Below, one piece after another: positions 62,243 to 64,000 of a stretch of DNA of 64,000 bases. Source of the DNA: GYS-P2D sp964414425. Its GTDB lineage: Bacteria; Bacteroidota; Bacteroidia; Chitinophagales; Saprospiraceae. Every line of letters begins with the position of its first letter. Within the stretch, counting starts at the first letter, position 1. The notes below the pieces were generated by a model. That model was not told the origin of the DNA and made no database searches. It saw only the letters and a program-made list of their open reading frames with translations. Location: the NCBI GenBank assembly GCA_964414425.1, contig CAYPWL010000015.1:9033-73032 (forward strand). The letters run 5' to 3'. Position numbers and translations under genes: made by a program.

Positions 62243-63709
62243 CTGTCACTTATCAAACAACTTGCGGGCGATACTATCATCTACGGCATAGGTCAGATAG
62301 TGCCTCGAGTGCTGCATCTAATCGTCCTAACAACATACCTTACCAACCGCCTGACGCATCGTATAGATTATGCTGCCTATGTAGACTTATATGCCTATGC
62401 CGCAGTCTTGATCGTTATGTTCTCCTACCGGATGGATACGGCATTGTTTCGATTTGGTAAGAACAAAGAGGATCTCCCAAAAGTATATGGTACTGCATTC
62501 GTTCCGATAATCCTCAGCGGATTAGCATTAGTGATCCTGGGTTTTAGTTTTAGCGAGCAGATCGCCGCCTGGCTGACCTATCCTGACAATGCGTATTACA
62601 TTGAGTGGTTCTCTCTGATTATCGCACTTGATGTGGTCAACTTGATCCCCTTCGCTAAGCTAAGGTTGGAGAGTCGTGCCCGGCTGTTCGTACTCTATAA
62701 GTTGCTCAATGTAATCTTGACCGTGATCCTCGTATTGCTCTTTATCGAGACGGATCTCTTGAGCTTTATCATTGAGTTATTCCCCAATGCTACGAGCGAT
62801 ATTGACTATGTGTTCTTATCTAATCTCATAGCGAGTGCATTTATCTTTTGCCTGCTTTTGATTTTTCACTTCCCTCGTCAAGTCAAAGTAGACTTACAGC
62901 TCTGGCGCAAGATGGCGATATATGGCGCACCACTGGTAATCGTGGGCGTTGCAGCCAATATCAATCAATACTTTGCCGTACCCCTGCAGAAATATTTCCT
63001 TGGCGCAGAGACCCTTGCTAATAGAGATCAAGCAGCCGTTTATGGTGCGGTACAAAAGATTGCCGCACTATTAGCGCTATTTACCACAGCATTTAACTAT
63101 GCTGCAGAGCCATTTTTCTTTCGCAATTCTGACAGGAGTGATGCACGAGATCTATATGGTCAGATTGCCCTTTACTTTGTCATTAGTGCAAGTATCGCAA
63201 GTGTAGCAATCTATGGTTTGCTGGATATCTTCCAACTCGTGATCGGAGCGCAGTTTCGAGAAAATCTATTTCTAATCCCTATTCTCTTGCTATCCTATAT
63301 GTTTTTGGGGCTGTACTATAACATCTCCATCTGGTATAAGCTGGCTGACAAGACCATCTATGGCGCTATGATCTCTACTGTAGGTACTATCATTACCATA
63401 GTTGCTAGTATACTATTACTCCCCGTCTTTGGCGTGATCTCATCGGCATGGATTTCCCTCCTGTGCTATCTCACCATGGTTCTATTGGCATGGGCCATTG
63501 GCAAAAAGAACTACCCCATCAACTATCCCGTAGGTAGGATCTGTGGCTACCTCATCACGACTGCACTGGTGTTAAGCCTGTGCTGGATAAGCCAGACTAA
63601 GACTGATAGCCCCTTGCTATATGGAGGACTCATTCTACTATTTCATTGTGGTGTGATTTGGTGGCTCGAGAAAGATCGACTGATTGCTCTAATAAAAGAG
63701 TCGGTTTAG
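62243..63709 (+). CDS. Polysaccharide flippase (MOP superfamily), probable CTG start
   Basis: A lipid-linked oligosaccharide or polysaccharide exporter with about twelve to fourteen hydrophobic segments in 488 residues. The N-terminal sequence SLIKQLAGDTIIYGIGQIVP is exactly the type found at the start of Bacteroidota flippases. It is only encoded if translation begins upstream of the GTG at 62300, and the best-placed codon is a CTG at 62243; the frame is closed by TAA at 62234-62236. Using the GTG would remove the first half of membrane helix 1. A CTG start is rare; a sequencing error or a degraded start is possible. The substrate is unknown. Confidence 0.82.
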   Translation: MSLIKQLAGDTIIYGIGQIVPRVLHLIVLTTYLTNRLTHRIDYAAYVDLYAYAAVLIVMFSYRMDTALFRFGKNKEDLPKVYGTAFVPIILSGLALVILGFSFSEQIAAWLTYPDNAYYIEWFSLIIALDVVNLIPFAKLRLESRARLFVLYKLLNVILTVILVLLFIETDLLSFIIELFPNATSDIDYVFLSNLIASAFIFCLLLIFHFPRQVKVDLQLWRKMAIYGAPLVIVGVAANINQYFAVPLQKYFLGAETLANRDQAAVYGAVQKIAALLALFTTAFNYAAEPFFFRNSDRSDARDLYGQIALYFVISASIASVAIYGLLDIFQLVIGAQFRENLFLIPILLLSYMFLGLYYNISIWYKLADKTIYGAMISTVGTIITIVASILLLPVFGVISSAWISLLCYLTMVLLAWAIGKKNYPINYPVGRICGYLITTALVLSLCWISQTKTDSPLLYGGLILLFHCGVIWWLEKDRLIALIKESV

Positions 63710-64000
63710 TCCTTGAGTCAGGCTAATACGTTAATATAAGAAACTGGACTTCTGCGTATAGCCAAATGGGTTGGACAACAGATATAACTGTTACACTGGA
63801 ATATCAATAGCTAAATCCATTACCATCTATCGTCAAGTCGAAATTTTTAGATCAATCCTTTTCACATTATGATTAAATAATGCGACCTTATTGACGGAAT
63901 ATAAAATACACCTCACTGCAGACAAAACTTCCGCTTTAACACCATATCCTGTTGTTAAAGCACACCTTTTGGAGGAAAACTTCCACCTATAAGCTAGTTA
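63710..64000. other. Non-coding tail of the window
   Basis: No ORF with credible support in 291 bases. A third copy of the 11-mer TTATTGACGGA is at 63888-63898, and a small dyad AACAG...CTGTT lies at about 63779. A promoter for a gene beyond the window may lie here. Confidence 0.5.

Noticed and set aside
62300..62302. GTG start for the flippase
   Set aside because: It deletes a well-formed N terminus typical of the family that is open upstream in the same frame.
1..64000. CRISPR arrays, integrases, transposases, prophage or defence islands
   Set aside because: No regularly spaced repeats and no such genes were found in a read of both strands; the window is mostly core genome.

Overview
The window is a stretch of a Bacteroidota chromosome, best matching the Saprospiria/Cytophagia side of the phylum, though sequence alone cannot fix the class. 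The signs are: many lipoproteins with Bacteroidota-type signal peptides; promoters of the form TAnnTTTG rather than E. coli -10 boxes; two TonB paralogues of the Bacteroidota layout; DUF4175, DUF3109, DUF4920 and DUF6169 proteins; a 30-residue basic AURKAIP1/COX24-type ribosomal protein next to RNase E/G; an N-terminally extended peptidyl-tRNA hydrolase; and a eukaryotic-type citrate synthase. It is a draft scaffold: a 100-N gap (24582-24681) removes the start of mfd, and the first gene is cut by the window edge.

Layout. 1-4.6 kb: end of a STAS-cNMP protein, a DUF4920 lipoprotein, the rpsF-rpsR-rplI operon, then ygjP-like and serC. 5-8.6 kb: clpB and an MtfA-like protein without its zinc motif. 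8.7-14.4 kb: a probable polyol locus with a ROK fructokinase, an exported or anchored unknown, an NCS1-type permease behind a tandem direct repeat, and mannitol 2-dehydrogenase. 14.5-22.7 kb: tRNA-Phe, apaG, yicC, HU, a TPR protein, the small ribosomal protein, RNase E/G, a glycosyltransferase, pth, a radical SAM protein and a Bax-inhibitor-1 protein. 22.7-24.6 kb: two poorly known genes up to the gap. 24.7-36.2 kb: mfd, crcB, a WecA-like transferase, uppS, bamA, ompH/skp, a site-2 protease and a TPR protein, together an envelope-biogenesis region. 36.4-43.8 kb: tandem tonB genes, vanZ-like, gcvH, citrate synthase, DUF3109, a small ORF with DUF6169, tRNA-Cys and nadK. 44-56 kb: DUF4175, an anti-sigma-type ATPase, ybeY, an acyltransferase, rnhB, secA, a SPOR-like protein, rodA and tgt. 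56-64 kb: an HtrA protease, an SPFH lipoprotein with a coupled small membrane protein, a ThuA protein, pterin dehydratase, a conserved lipoprotein, an M42 peptidase and a polysaccharide flippase.

How it works together. Most genes are housekeeping: translation and RNA decay, protein quality control (ClpB, HtrA, SecA), outer-membrane assembly (BamA, Skp), undecaprenyl-phosphate supply and use (UppS, the WecA-like enzyme, the flippase, RodA) and TonB energy coupling. No CRISPR array, prophage, integrase or transposase was seen, and no defence island is visible. The most novel-looking items are small: the 44-aa ORF coupled to a TTG-started DUF6169 gene, the 45-aa membrane protein whose stop overlaps the start of an SPFH lipoprotein gene, the metal-site-less MtfA homologue, the NCS1 permease placed between mannitol-pathway enzymes, and a flippase that appears to start at CTG.
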